Shown: positions 8,159 to 17,226, counted from the stretch's first letter. The stretch: DNA of 64,000 bases from Streptomyces aurantiogriseus (GCF_014649375.1 NZ_BMSX01000018.1:176525-240524); one strand, 5' to 3'. A program made the numbers and translations. The notes: generated by a model not told the origin, from the sequence alone.

Positions 8159-8929
8159 ATGGTGCGAAACCTTCAAAGCGGCGAGCGGCTCAGGCCGGTT
8201 GATCTGGCGCGCGGGCACGGTCTGTCCACGCAGGCGATCAGGAACTACGAGGAGGCCGGCATCCTTCCGGCTGCCGGTCGCACACCCCACGGTTACCGCA
8301 TCTACACCCCGCTGCACGCGGGAGCCCTGCGCGCGTTTCTTGCCCTGGTGCCCGGCCACGGCCACCAGACGGCAACGTCGATCATGCGGGCGGTGAACCG
8401 GGGCGCGGTCGACGAGGCGTTCCGCCTCATCGACGAAAGCCACGCCCAACTGCTCGACGACCGGCGGACCCTCCATGCCGTGGAGAGCGCCCTCAGCGAG
8501 TTGGGGCGCACGGGGGCGTCCGAGCCCGAGCCGACCGCGGTGCCCGGGGCCGACGGCACCTTCATCGGGCCGCTGGCGGGGAAGCTCGGGATCCGACCCG
8601 CGACGCTGCGCAAATGGGAGCGGGCCGGGCTCGTGCGCCCACGCCGCGACCCGCAGACCGGCTACCGCATCTACGACGAGGCCGACGTCCGGGATGCCCG
8701 GCTGGCCCACCAGCTCAGGAAAGGCGGCTACCTGCTGGAGCAGATCGCCCCGCTGATCGCCCAGGTGCGGGCGGCCGGCGGGCTGGAGCCGCTGGAGACA
8801 GCCCTGCGCGAATGGCACGGTCGGCTGTCCGCCCGCGGACGGACGATGCTGGCCGGAGCCGCAGAGCTGGAAGCGTACCTACGTGAGCGGACCAACTGGG
8901 GCCCTCAGAGGTTGGACAACACCTACTAG
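8159..8929 (+). CDS. TioE-like MerR-family regulator with two MerR DNA-binding modules
   Basis: A 256-residue regulator with two separate MerR helix-turn-helix modules. The first is near the N-terminus (RPVDLARGHGLSTQAIRNYEEAGILP ... PHGYRIY). The second is around residues 140-190 (GPLAGKLGIRPATLRKWERAGLVRPRRDPQTGYRIYDEADVRDARL). This tandem architecture is that of the TioE family. It diverges from the erythromycin-esterase-like gene, and TioE-type proteins commonly control such neighbours. The ATG at 8159 was preferred over the GTG/ATG codons upstream because the conserved region starts shortly after it. Confidence 0.87.
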   Translation: MVRNLQSGERLRPVDLARGHGLSTQAIRNYEEAGILPAAGRTPHGYRIYTPLHAGALRAFLALVPGHGHQTATSIMRAVNRGAVDEAFRLIDESHAQLLDDRRTLHAVESALSELGRTGASEPEPTAVPGADGTFIGPLAGKLGIRPATLRKWERAGLVRPRRDPQTGYRIYDEADVRDARLAHQLRKGGYLLEQIAPLIAQVRAAGGLEPLETALREWHGRLSARGRTMLAGAAELEAYLRERTNWGPQRLDNTY

Positions 8930-9064
8930 GTCACGCCGAGGAACTCGGCGCCCCAGGCGGCTTGGTCCGCCCGGGGCGCGAAGGGTTTGTGGGGGCCGGA
9001 CACGGATCCGCCAACAGTGTCGGTCATCCCGGCAGGGACCGCTCACCAGCGGAAAGGGGCGTCC

Positions 9065-9532
9065 TCAGATCCCCAGGTCCTTGATGATCTTGGCCACGTG
9101 CCCCGTCGCCCGGACGTTGTACAGCGCCCGCTCGACCTTGCCCTCCTCGTCCACGACGATCGTGGAGCGGATGACGCCCATGTAGGTCTTGCCGTAGTTC
9201 TTCTTCTCGCCGAAGGCGCCGTAGGCGTCGAGGGCCTTCTTGTCGGGGTCGGCGAGGAGGGTGACCTTCAGGGATTCCTTCTCGCGGAACTTGCCCAGCT
9301 TCTCGGGGCTGTCCGGGGAGATGCCGATGACGTCGTAGCCGGCACCGGCCAGGAGGTCGAGGTTGTCGGTGAAGTCGCAGGCCTGCTTGGTGCAACCGGG
9401 GGTCAGGGCGGCCGGGTAGAAGTAGACGATGACCTTGCGGCCCTTGTGGTCCGACAGGGACACCTCGTTGCCGTCGGCGTCGGGGAGGGTGAAGGCGGGG
9501 GCCACGTCCCCGGGCTGGAGTCGCTCGCTCAT
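9065..9532 (-). CDS. bcp: Bcp-type thioredoxin-dependent peroxiredoxin
   Basis: A 155-residue cytoplasmic peroxidase that reduces hydrogen peroxide and organic hydroperoxides with thioredoxin. The peroxiredoxin active site is PAALTPGCTKQACDF, with the peroxidatic Cys at about 47 and the resolving Cys five residues later, the atypical 2-Cys arrangement of Bcp/PrxQ. PVALTPGCTxE is more usual; here the residue after K is Q rather than E, a small variation. The ATG at 9532 begins MSERLQPGDVAPAF, the family's normal N-terminus. Confidence 0.93.
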   Translation of the reverse strand: MSERLQPGDVAPAFTLPDADGNEVSLSDHKGRKVIVYFYPAALTPGCTKQACDFTDNLDLLAGAGYDVIGISPDSPEKLGKFREKESLKVTLLADPDKKALDAYGAFGEKKNYGKTYMGVIRSTIVVDEEGKVERALYNVRATGHVAKIIKDLGI

Positions 9533-9647
9533 CGGTCCAGCGTAACCGGGGGTCCTGGCGGTGCAGGCACCCGTGGAGCTGACAGACTGTCCGCATCAAG
9601 TATCGGCAACCCAGCAACAGGCATCGGCTGACTTCGGAGGCCCTACC

Positions 9648-9977
9648 GTGGCGGACACGTCGGACACCAGAACCCCGGCGCAGATCGAGGCGGACATCAG
9701 GCGCCGCCGAGAAGTGCTGGCCGAGACGCTCGACGAGATCGGGGTGCGGGTGCATCCGAAGACGATCGTCGGGGATGCCAAGGCCAAGGTCGTCGCCAAC
9801 GTCGACCACACCATCGGGAAGGCCTACGTCCAGGTCAACCGGGTCGTGACCGATGTGAAGGCGCAGTTCGTGGACGAGAAGGGCGCGCCGCGGCTGGAGC
9901 GGGTCGTGCCGGTCGCGCTCGTCGTCGTGGGGGTCGTGGGGCTGCTGGCCCTGGGTACCCGGCGTCGTAAGGGCTGA
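9648..9977 (+). CDS. DUF3618 membrane protein
   Basis: A protein of about 109 residues. The N-terminal motif TPAQIEADIRRRREVLAETLDEI is the DUF3618 signature; the C-terminal segment VVPVALVVVGVVGLLALG is a membrane helix followed by RRRKG. The GTG at 9648 is preceded by CGGAGG with good spacing; the frame upstream to 9561 is unlikely to be translated. Cellular role of the family is unknown, but many actinobacterial copies sit near envelope or stress genes. Confidence 0.85.
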   Translation: MADTSDTRTPAQIEADIRRRREVLAETLDEIGVRVHPKTIVGDAKAKVVANVDHTIGKAYVQVNRVVTDVKAQFVDEKGAPRLERVVPVALVVVGVVGLLALGTRRRKG

Positions 9978-10021
9978 CCCGGGAGAGTCCCCGTCCGGCC
10001 GAGGCAGGTAGGTTCAAAGGC

Positions 10022-10378
10022 GTGAGCGGTAACAGAGACGAGCACAGCAGCCAGCACGACAAGCTCCCCATCCGGATGCTGCACGACCGTGTTCTCGTGC
10101 GGCAGGACACCAGTGAGGGCGAGCGGCGTTCCGGTGGCGGGATCCTGATCCCGGCGACGGCGGCCGTCGGTCGTCGGCTGGCGTGGGCCGAGGTCGTCGC
10201 GGTGGGGCAGAACGTACGGACCGTGGAGCCGGGCGACCGGGTTCTGTTCGACCCGGAGGACCGGGCCGAGGTGGAGGTGCGGGGTATCGCGTACGTGCTG
10301 ATGCGCGAGCGTGATCTGCACGCGGTGGCGGCGGACCGGTTCGAGGGGTCGGAGGACTCCACCGGCCTGTACCTCTGA
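10022..10378 (+). CDS. GroES-like co-chaperonin paralogue
   Basis: A 118-residue protein with the GroES beta-barrel pattern: LPIRMLHDRVLVRQD, the mobile-loop region SEGERRSGGGILIP, AEVVAVGQN, VEPGDRVLFDPED and the closing GIAYVLMRERDLHAV. It carries about 15 extra residues at the N-terminus and a C-terminal extension (DRFEGSEDSTGLYL) relative to the housekeeping GroES. No groEL lies nearby. It is best described as a divergent GroES paralogue; whether it still caps GroEL is unknown. Start is a GTG at 10022. Confidence 0.85.
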   Translation: MSGNRDEHSSQHDKLPIRMLHDRVLVRQDTSEGERRSGGGILIPATAAVGRRLAWAEVVAVGQNVRTVEPGDRVLFDPEDRAEVEVRGIAYVLMRERDLHAVAADRFEGSEDSTGLYL

Positions 10379-10402
10379 TCGGCTCGAAAGCTCGAAGCTC
10401 GA

Positions 10403-10436
10403 AAAGGGGCTGGTGACCATGGTCACCAGCCCCTTT
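10403..10436. terminator. Perfect palindromic bidirectional terminator
   Basis: A 34-bp perfect palindrome whose left half begins AAAGGGGCTGGTGACC; the right half is its exact complement, ending in TTT. It separates the convergent groES-like and PBP genes and fits a transcription terminator for both. Confidence 0.85.
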
Positions 10437-10463
10437 CTCATGGGCGCCGACGGGCGCCGACGG

Positions 10464-12881
10464 CTACTCGTCCAGTGGCCTGCGCGTCGTGAGCTGTGGG
10501 CTGGTGCCGCCGCCGCCCGGCAGGCCCGTCGCGCCGCCGTCGCTCGTTCCGCCGTCCGTGGTCGTGCCGCCGTCGTCGGTTTCGCCCGTGGTGCCGCCGT
10601 CGTCGGTTTCACCCGTGGTGCCGCCGTCGGTCGGGTCTCCCGTGGTGCCGCCGGTCGATGTCTCTCCCGTGGTGGTGCCGCCGTCGGTGGTGCCGCCCGT
10701 GGTGCCGCCGGTCGTCGTGCCGCCGTTGGTCTGGCCCTGGGTCCGGCCCTGGTCCTGGCCAGGGGTGGACTGGCCGGCCGAGGGGTCGTCGTCCTCGGGC
10801 TCGGTGGTGTTCTCCTGCGAGGGCTCGGTGGACGGGTAGGCGGTCTCCTCGGAGCCTTCCTGGAGCTGGAGGTTGAAGTCACTGGGTGGGGTGTCCTTCA
10901 GTGCCTCCTCGGTGAACTGGGCCCAGATCTTCGTGGGCGCGCCACCGCCGTTGATGCGGTCCAGGCCCATCACGCCGTACAGCGACTTGTGGGCGGCGGT
11001 GACCGGGTCCTGGCCCATCACGGCGACGACCGTGGCGAGGTCGGGGGTGTAGCCGGCGAACCAGGCGGCGGTGTCCTCCTCGGCGGTGCCGGTCTTGCCG
11101 GCGGCGGGGCGGCCGATGGCCAGGGCCTCGGTCGCGGTGCCGTTCTGGACGACGCTGCGCAGGATCGAGGTGGTGGTGTCGGCGGCCTCGCGGCTGATGA
11201 CCTGGGAGGACTTGCGCTCGGGCAGCTCGATGACGTCCGAGCCGTCCTTGGTGATCTTCTCGATCATGGTGTAGGTGCCGTGCTTGCCGTGGTTGGCGAG
11301 GGTCGCGTACGCCTCCGCCATGTCCAGGACGCTCGCGGTGGCGGTGCCGAGAGCGATCGACGGGTACGGGTTGAGGTCGGGGGTGTTGGTGGGCAGGCCG
11401 AGCTCGATCGCGGTCTGCTTGACCTTCTCGGGGCCGACGTCGACGGCCATCTGCGCGTACACGGAGTTCACCGACTTGTCGGTGGCCTCGCGCACGGTGA
11501 TGTCGCCGTAGGACACGTCGTCCTCGTTGGCGGGGTCGTAGGCGCCGCTCCAGCCCTGGACGGGGCGCTTGTTGGTGCCGTCGTAGATGGTGTTGGGGGT
11601 GATGGTGCGACCGTCCTGGGTCTCGGAGCCGTTCTCGACGGCCGAGGTGAACACGAACGGCTTGAAGGTGGAGCCGACCTGGAAGTCCCGGCGGGTGGCG
11701 TTGTTGGTGTACTGCTTGATGTAGTCGATGCCGCCGTACATGGCGAGGACCTTGCCGGTCTTGGGGTCGACCGCGGCGCCGCCCGCGCGGACGTAGGTGT
11801 CGACCTTGCGGTCCTTGTCGAGCTTCTTCATCAACTGGTCGTCGACGGCCTCGACGAAGGCGTCCTGCTTCTTCTTCTCCAGGGTGGTGGTGACGCGGTA
11901 GCCGCCGGCGTCGAGCTCGTTCTCGTCGACGATCTTGTTCTGGATCAGGTAGTCCTTGATGGCGCGGACGATGTAGCCGCGCTGCCCGGACATGCCGATG
12001 TCGGTGCCGGTGGTCTCCCGCGGGTTGGGGAACTTCATGCCGGCCCGCTCGGACTTGCTCAGCCAGTTCTTGGTGACCATGCCGTCGAGGACGTAGTTCC
12101 AGCGGGCCTCGGCGGCCTTCCTGTTCTCGGGGTGCGCGGTCACGTCGTACTCGCTCGGCGCGTTGACCAGCGCGGCGAGGTAGGCGCCCTGGGCGGCGGT
12201 GAGTTCGGCGGCGTCGATGCCGTAGTAGGCCTGGGCGGCGGCCTGCATGCCGTAGGCGTTGCGGCCGAAGTAGCTGGTGTTGAGGTAGCCCTCGAGGATG
12301 TCGTCCTTGGACTTCTCGCGGTCCAGCTTGATCGCGATGAAGAACTCCTTCACCTTGCGCGTGACGGTCTGTTCCTGCGCGAGGTAGTAGTTCTTGACGT
12401 ACTGCTGGGTGATCGTGGAGCCGGACTGCTTGCCCTTGCCGGTGGCGGTGTTCCAGCCGGCGCGGAGCATCGCCTTGGGGTCGACGGCGGACTCGGTGTA
12501 GAAGTCGCGGTCCTCGGCGGCCAGGACGGCGTGCTGGGCGGCCTTGGAGATCTGCGCGAGGCCGACGTTCTCCCGGTTGACCTCGCCGTCGCGGGCGATC
12601 TCGGTGCCGTCGGCGTAGAGGTAGACGTTGCTCTGCTTGGTGGCGAGCGCGTTGGCCGGCGGGATCTTGACCATCGAGTAGCCGAGGAAGAACAGGCCGA
12701 AGAGCAGCAGGACTCCGAGGACGAAGGCGCCGAGCACCATCCGCCAGGTCGGCAGGAGGCGGCGCCAGCCCGTGCGCCTGGGCCGCTTGGGCTTCTTGCC
12801 GTCCGCCGGCTCGGCCGCCTCGGGCTCTCTGGATGCCGCCCAGCCCTCGGTCGGCTGCTGCGGCTGCGGCTCGTCGCTCAT
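10464..12881 (-). CDS. Class A penicillin-binding protein (transglycosylase/transpeptidase)
   Basis: An 805-residue bifunctional peptidoglycan synthase. Order of parts: cytoplasmic Pro/Lys-rich head (1-40), membrane anchor (about 49-72), GT51 transglycosylase with catalytic Glu in AAEDRDFY (E123) and KQSGSTITQQYVKNYYL, then the transpeptidase with SxxK at GSTFKPF (S404, K407), SVN at 470-472 and KTG at 596-598. All catalytic motifs are intact. The last 100 or so residues are a Thr/Gly/Asp repeat tail (units like GGTTGETDD), probably extracellular and disordered. The start at 12881 has AGGAG upstream; the frame to 13034 runs into the spacer. Confidence 0.94.
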   Translation of the reverse strand: MSDEPQPQQPTEGWAASREPEAAEPADGKKPKRPRRTGWRRLLPTWRMVLGAFVLGVLLLFGLFFLGYSMVKIPPANALATKQSNVYLYADGTEIARDGEVNRENVGLAQISKAAQHAVLAAEDRDFYTESAVDPKAMLRAGWNTATGKGKQSGSTITQQYVKNYYLAQEQTVTRKVKEFFIAIKLDREKSKDDILEGYLNTSYFGRNAYGMQAAAQAYYGIDAAELTAAQGAYLAALVNAPSEYDVTAHPENRKAAEARWNYVLDGMVTKNWLSKSERAGMKFPNPRETTGTDIGMSGQRGYIVRAIKDYLIQNKIVDENELDAGGYRVTTTLEKKKQDAFVEAVDDQLMKKLDKDRKVDTYVRAGGAAVDPKTGKVLAMYGGIDYIKQYTNNATRRDFQVGSTFKPFVFTSAVENGSETQDGRTITPNTIYDGTNKRPVQGWSGAYDPANEDDVSYGDITVREATDKSVNSVYAQMAVDVGPEKVKQTAIELGLPTNTPDLNPYPSIALGTATASVLDMAEAYATLANHGKHGTYTMIEKITKDGSDVIELPERKSSQVISREAADTTTSILRSVVQNGTATEALAIGRPAAGKTGTAEEDTAAWFAGYTPDLATVVAVMGQDPVTAAHKSLYGVMGLDRINGGGAPTKIWAQFTEEALKDTPPSDFNLQLQEGSEETAYPSTEPSQENTTEPEDDDPSAGQSTPGQDQGRTQGQTNGGTTTGGTTGGTTDGGTTTGETSTGGTTGDPTDGGTTGETDDGGTTGETDDGGTTTDGGTSDGGATGLPGGGGTSPQLTTRRPLDE

Positions 12882-13096
12882 GTGTAGCTCGGACTCCTGT
12901 GTCGCGTCGTACGTTCCCGTACGCCTCGTACGCCTTCTGCGCCCCCTGTTGAAGACTCTCGCACCAAGCGTTCCGTTCCCGACAATCGGCGCGTGTTGCG
13001 TCACCCGTCGTGCCGCGGAAAACGCGTGGCACACGACCGCACCGGCGCACTAGGCTCCTGCGCTTCGGTGTCGGGAGGTCCGGGAGGACGGTTGCC

Positions 13097-13897
13097 GTGG
13101 GTTCGGCGCGGTTGTACGCGGCCGTCGCAGCAGGGGGTTTCCGAAGGTACGCGACCTATCGGGCGGCCACGGCCGCGGGGGTGTTCACCAATACCGTTTT
13201 CGGCCTGATCCTCGTCTACACATACCTGGCGTTGTGGGACGAGCGGCCGCACCTCGGGGGCTACGACCAGGCGCAGGCGGTCACGTTCGTGTGGCTGGGG
13301 CAGGCGTTGTACGCGACGCTGGCGATCCAGGGCGGCGGCTTCGAGACGGAGCTCATGGAACGCATCCGTACGGGTGACGTCGCGATCGATCTGTACCGGC
13401 CGGCCGACCTCCAGATGTGGTGGCTGGCGAACGACGTGGGGCGGGCGCTGTTCCAGTTGCTGGGGCGCGGGGTGATCCCGTTCGCGTTCGGGGTGCTCGT
13501 GTTTCCCACGGCGCTGCCGGACGATGCGGGGACGTGGCTGGCGTTCCTGGTGACCGTCCTGCTCGCGATGGTCGTCAGCTTCGCGATCCGTTTCCTGGTG
13601 GCGCTGAGCGGGTTCTGGCTGCTGGACGGCACGGGTGCGCTGCAGGTGCTGATGGTCACCGGCATCTTCTGCTCGGGGATGACGCTGCCGCTGAACGCGT
13701 TCCCGGGGCCGCTCGGTGACATCGTGCGGGCGCTGCCGTGGGCGGCGCAGCTGCAGATGCCGGCCGATGTGCTGATGGGAGAGGCCGATCCGCTGCCCGC
13801 CTTCGCCTTCCAGGCGGCGTGGGCGGTGGTGCTGCTGGCGGCCGGGCGGCTGGTGCAGTCGGCGGCGACCCGGCGGGTGGTGGTCCAGGGTGGGTGA
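13097..13897 (+). CDS. ABC-2 type transporter permease 1
   Basis: A 266-residue integral membrane protein with six predicted helices, of the ABC-2/DUF990 permease group (patterns YRAATAAGVFTNTVFGLI, FETELMERIRTGDVAIDLYRP and LPWAAQLQMPADVLMG). It is the first of two permeases followed by one ATPase, so it likely forms a heterodimeric exporter channel. The GTG at 13097 is chosen because GGGAGG precedes it. Its stop overlaps the next gene's GTG start by 8 nt, implying translational coupling. Substrate unknown. Confidence 0.85.
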   Translation: MGSARLYAAVAAGGFRRYATYRAATAAGVFTNTVFGLILVYTYLALWDERPHLGGYDQAQAVTFVWLGQALYATLAIQGGGFETELMERIRTGDVAIDLYRPADLQMWWLANDVGRALFQLLGRGVIPFAFGVLVFPTALPDDAGTWLAFLVTVLLAMVVSFAIRFLVALSGFWLLDGTGALQVLMVTGIFCSGMTLPLNAFPGPLGDIVRALPWAAQLQMPADVLMGEADPLPAFAFQAAWAVVLLAAGRLVQSAATRRVVVQGG

Positions 13898-14711
13898 GAA
13901 GAGCAGGGCACGGGAGGGGCTGCGGGCCTACCGGCTGATCGCCGGGATGTGGATCCGCTCGACCATGGCCTACCGGCTGTCGTTCGCGATGACCGCGTTC
14001 GGCGGTGTGGTGGTGACCGGGCTGGACTTTGTCGCGATCTTGCTGATGTTCTCGCAGGTCGATGTGCTCGGCGGCTACACGCTGCCGGAGATCGCCTTCC
14101 TCTACGGGCTGTCCGCGACGTCCTTCGGGTTCGCGGATCTGGCGATCGGCTCGGCGGGCCGGCTGGGCGCGCGGGTGCGGGACGGCACGCTGGACACGCT
14201 GCTGGTACGACCGGCGCCGGTGCTGGCCCAAGTCGCGGCGGACCGTTTCGCGCTGCGCCGGATCGGCCGGATCACCCAGGGGGCGCTGGTGCTGGGGGGT
14301 GCGCTGGTCGCGCTGGACGTCGACTGGACGCCGGTGAAGGTGCTGCTGGTGCCGGTGATGCTGGTGTGCGGCGGGGTGATCTTCAGTGCCGTGTTCGTGG
14401 CGGGTGCGGCCTTCCAGTTCGTGGCGCAGGACGCGTCGGAGGTGCAGGCCGCGTTCACGTACGGCGGTCAGACCCTGCTCCAGTACCCGCCGACCGTCTT
14501 CGGCAAGGAGCTGGTGCGCGGGGTGACGTTCATGTTCCCGCTGGCCTTCGTCAACTGGGTGCCCGCCGCCTACGTGTTGGGGCGGCCGTATCCGCTGGGG
14601 CTGCCGGAGTGGGCGGCGTTCGCGCCGCCGCTCGTGGCGGTGGCGTGCTGCGCGTCGGCCGGGCTGGCGTGGCGGGCGGGGCTGCGGTCGTATCGGAGTA
14701 CGGGGAGTTAG
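13890..14711 (+). CDS. ABC-2 type transporter permease 2
   Basis: A 273-residue membrane protein and the partner of the preceding permease. It has six hydrophobic segments and the related motif SAGRLGARVRDGTLDTLLVRPAPVL, which corresponds to the ERIRTGDVAIDLYRP block of permease 1. The GTG start lies inside the end of the upstream gene (coupled translation), and the ATPase gene follows after 9 bp. Members of this two-permease set are usually annotated as export systems of unknown substrate. Confidence 0.85.
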   Translation: MGEKSRAREGLRAYRLIAGMWIRSTMAYRLSFAMTAFGGVVVTGLDFVAILLMFSQVDVLGGYTLPEIAFLYGLSATSFGFADLAIGSAGRLGARVRDGTLDTLLVRPAPVLAQVAADRFALRRIGRITQGALVLGGALVALDVDWTPVKVLLVPVMLVCGGVIFSAVFVAGAAFQFVAQDASEVQAAFTYGGQTLLQYPPTVFGKELVRGVTFMFPLAFVNWVPAAYVLGRPYPLGLPEWAAFAPPLVAVACCASAGLAWRAGLRSYRSTGS

Positions 14712-14720
14712 GGGTCTGTC

Positions 14721-15716
14721 ATGGCGGCGGCGTTCATCGAACTGGACCGCGTGGAGAAGGTCTTCGACGTGCGGAAGAAGACCGGTTTCCTCAAGCGGGA
14801 GCGGCGGCAGGTGCGGGCGGTCGACTCGATCTCCTTCACCGTGGCGCGCGGCGAGATGGTCGGCTACATCGGGCCGAACGGCGCCGGGAAGTCGACGACG
14901 ATCAAGATGCTGACGGGGATCCTGACCCCGAGCGGCGGACGGCTGCGGGTGGCGGGCATCGACCCGTCCCGGGAGCGGACGCGCCTGGCGCACCGCATCG
15001 GGGTGGTGTTCGGGCAACGTACGACCCTGTGGTGGGACCTCCCGCTGATCGACTCCTACCGGCTGATGCACCGCATGTACCGCATCCCGGACGGCCGTTA
15101 CCGCGAGAACCTCGACCGGCTCGTGGAACTCCTCGACCTGTCCGCCCTGTTGGACGTGCCCGTACGGCAGCTGTCGCTGGGTCAGCGGATGCGCGGCGAC
15201 ATCGCGGCGGCCCTGCTGCACGATCCCGACGTCCTCTACCTCGACGAGCCGACGATCGGCCTGGACGTCGTCTCCAAGGGGCGCGTGCGGGAGTTCCTGC
15301 GTGAGCTGAACGCCGAGCGCGGCACCACGGTCCTGCTGACCACCCATGACCTCCAGGACATCGAGCAGCTCTGCTCCCGGGTGATGGTCATCGACCACGG
15401 GCGCCTGGTGTACGACGGTGCCCTCACCGGGCTGCACGAGGCGGGCGAGAGCGAGCGGACCCTGGTGGTGGACCTGGAGCGGGAGCTCCCGCCGATCGAG
15501 GCGGGCCCGGCGGCCCGGGTGGTACGGGTGGACGGGCCCCGGCAGTGGCTGGCGTTCCCCGCGTCGGAGTCGGCGGCGCCGCTGGTCGCGCGGATCGCGG
15601 CGGCGTATCCGCTGGTGGACCTGTCGGTGCGGGAGCCGGACATCGAGGCGGTGATCGCGAAGATGTACGCGGAGCGGGCGGAACAGGCGGACCGGGCCGG
15701 GAAAGCGGCTTCCTGA
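14721..15716 (+). CDS. ABC transporter ATP-binding protein (exporter type)
   Basis: A 331-residue ATPase energising the two upstream permeases. Walker A GPNGAGKSTT (about residues 52-61), a Q-loop region VVFGQRTTLWWDLP, the signature LSLGQ (normally LSGGQ), Walker B VLYLDEPTIGLD and the switch His in TTHDLQDIE are all visible. The N-terminal insertion VRKKTGFLKRERRQ before the first strand and the C-terminal 80-residue extension are typical of the DUF990-associated ATPase family. ATG at 14721. Confidence 0.92.
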   Translation: MAAAFIELDRVEKVFDVRKKTGFLKRERRQVRAVDSISFTVARGEMVGYIGPNGAGKSTTIKMLTGILTPSGGRLRVAGIDPSRERTRLAHRIGVVFGQRTTLWWDLPLIDSYRLMHRMYRIPDGRYRENLDRLVELLDLSALLDVPVRQLSLGQRMRGDIAAALLHDPDVLYLDEPTIGLDVVSKGRVREFLRELNAERGTTVLLTTHDLQDIEQLCSRVMVIDHGRLVYDGALTGLHEAGESERTLVVDLERELPPIEAGPAARVVRVDGPRQWLAFPASESAAPLVARIAAAYPLVDLSVREPDIEAVIAKMYAERAEQADRAGKAAS

Positions 15717-15769
15717 ACGGCGGGGCTCCTCCGTGGCCCTCGCACAGGTGAACTCGTAGGCTGCTCTGT

Positions 15770-16558
15770 ATGACCGACGACGCAGTCCCGGACCTCCGTG
15801 CCTCCGACACCGATCGTGAACGGGTCGCCGAGGTTCTGCGGGACGCCCTCGCCGAGGGCCGGCTCGACATGGCGGAGTTCGAGGAGCGGCTGGAGGCGAC
15901 GTACCAGGCGCGGACGTATGGCGAGCTGGCCCCGATCACGCGTGACCTGCCGGTCTCGGACGTTGCCGCGCCGCCCGCCGTGTCCCTGCGCAAGGGGCCG
16001 CAGCCGGCCGGGAGTTGGGCCGGGCGGATCGTGGGCGGCGAGGGGACGTCGACCTGGGCCGTGGCCGTGATGTCCGGCTTTCAGCGCAAGGGGCGCTGGA
16101 CGGTGCCTCGGCGTTTCACCTGCTTCGCCTTCTGGGGCGGCGGGGAGCTGGACCTGCGCGAGGCGAACTTCGCCGACGGCGAGGTCGTGATCAGCTGCGT
16201 GGCGATCATGGGCGGGATGAACATCATCGTGCCGCCGGGCGTCGAGGTCGACGTGCGTGGCATCGGCATCATGGGCGGCTTCGACGACGGCGAGACGGGC
16301 ATCCCCGGCGACCCCGGCGCGCCACGGGTGGTGGTGACCGGGTTCGCCTTCTGGGGCGGGGTCGGGGTCGAGCGCAAGCTGACGCGCGAGGAGCGGAAGC
16401 TGGCGAAGCTGGAGCGCAAGCGGGTCCGTGAGGAGGAGCGGCGGGCCAGGCTGGAGCGGCGGCAGGCCCGTGATGAGGAACGCCGGGCGCGGCGGGAGCT
16501 GCACGGCGGCGACCTCCACGGGGACCGGGAGGACAGGCGGGGGCACCTGGGGCACTGA
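15770..16558 (+). CDS. DUF1707 protein with LiaF-like C-terminal domain
   Basis: A 262-residue protein. The N-terminus (LRASDTDRERVAEVLRDALAEGRLDMAEFEERLEATY) is the DUF1707 (SHOCT-like) module common in actinobacteria. The middle (AVMSGFQRKGRWTV ... FAFWGGGELDLREANF ... VISCVAIMGGMNIIVPPGVEV) is the beta-helical LiaF-like, cell-wall-active-antibiotic-response fold. The C-terminal 60 residues are highly charged (repeated EERRARLERRQARDEE), a probable helix or coiled coil. It has no clear membrane segment. Role: possibly envelope-stress signalling, by analogy only. Confidence 0.85.
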   Translation: MTDDAVPDLRASDTDRERVAEVLRDALAEGRLDMAEFEERLEATYQARTYGELAPITRDLPVSDVAAPPAVSLRKGPQPAGSWAGRIVGGEGTSTWAVAVMSGFQRKGRWTVPRRFTCFAFWGGGELDLREANFADGEVVISCVAIMGGMNIIVPPGVEVDVRGIGIMGGFDDGETGIPGDPGAPRVVVTGFAFWGGVGVERKLTREERKLAKLERKRVREEERRARLERRQARDEERRARRELHGGDLHGDREDRRGHLGH

Positions 16559-16623
16559 ACCGGCGTACTGCTGCTGGGGGTGAGGGTGCGCGGCCCGGCG
16601 CTGAGGGGGTGCCCCGGCCGTTG

Positions 16624-17226
16624 TCAGCCCAGCAACTCCCGCACCACCGGCACCAGCGCCCGGAACGCCTTCCCCCGGTGGCTGATCGCGTTCTTCTCCT
16701 CCGCCGTGAGCTCCGCGCAGGTACGCGTCTCCCCCTCCGGCTGGAGGATCGGGTCGTAGCCGAAGCCGTTCGTGCCGGCCGGGGCGTGGCGGAGGACGCC
16801 GCGCAGTTGGCCTTCGACCACCCGCTCGGTGCCGTCCGGCAGGGCGAGGGCCGCGGCGCAGGCGAAGTGGGCGCCGCGGTGTTCGTCCGCGATGTCCGAG
16901 AGCTGGGCCAGCAACAGTTCCAGGTTCGCCCGGTCGTCGCCGTGCTTGCCGGCCCAGCGGGCCGAGAAGATCCCGGGGGCGCCGTTCAGGACGTCCACGC
17001 ACAGACCTGAGTCGTCGGCGACGGCGGGCAGGCCGGTGGCCTGGGCCAGGGCGTGGGCTTTGAGGAGGGCGTTCTCGGCGAAGGTGACGCCCGTTTCCCT
17101 GACGTCGGGGACGTCGGGGTAGGCGTCCACGCCGACGAGGTCGTGGGGCAGGCCTGCGTCGGCGAGGATCGACCTGAGTTCGGTGATCTTTCCGGCGTTG
17201 CGGGTGGCGAGGATCAGGCGGGTCAT
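16624..17226 (-). CDS. rdgB: RdgB/HAM1 non-canonical purine NTP pyrophosphatase
   Basis: A 200-residue housecleaning enzyme that hydrolyses dITP/ITP/XTP to the monophosphates. Diagnostic motifs: LILATRNAGKITELR at the N-terminus (nucleotide-binding T/S-xN-xxK), ENALLKAHALAQATGLPAVADDSGLCVDVLNGAPGIFSARWAG, and the base-recognition block GTNGFGYDPIL ... ISHRGKAFRAL. Length and motif order are normal. It is the distal gene of a minus-strand set (rph, lipoprotein, rdgB); the rph-rdgB neighbourhood is widely conserved in actinobacteria. Confidence 0.95.
   Translation of the reverse strand: MTRLILATRNAGKITELRSILADAGLPHDLVGVDAYPDVPDVRETGVTFAENALLKAHALAQATGLPAVADDSGLCVDVLNGAPGIFSARWAGKHGDDRANLELLLAQLSDIADEHRGAHFACAAALALPDGTERVVEGQLRGVLRHAPAGTNGFGYDPILQPEGETRTCAELTAEEKNAISHRGKAFRALVPVVRELLG

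Noticed and set aside
8928..9028. Possible 33-codon minus-strand peptide between the MerR gene and bcp
   Set aside because: Starts at an ATG without a good ribosome site and matches no pattern I know; its stop only abuts the MerR stop.
10489..10839. CRISPR-like direct repeats
   Set aside because: The short repeats encode the Thr/Gly/Asp tail of the PBP in frame; there is no regular repeat/spacer arrangement.
10311..12887. Plus-strand frame of 858 codons opposite the PBP gene
   Set aside because: Antisense shadow; the minus-strand PBP has all catalytic motifs.
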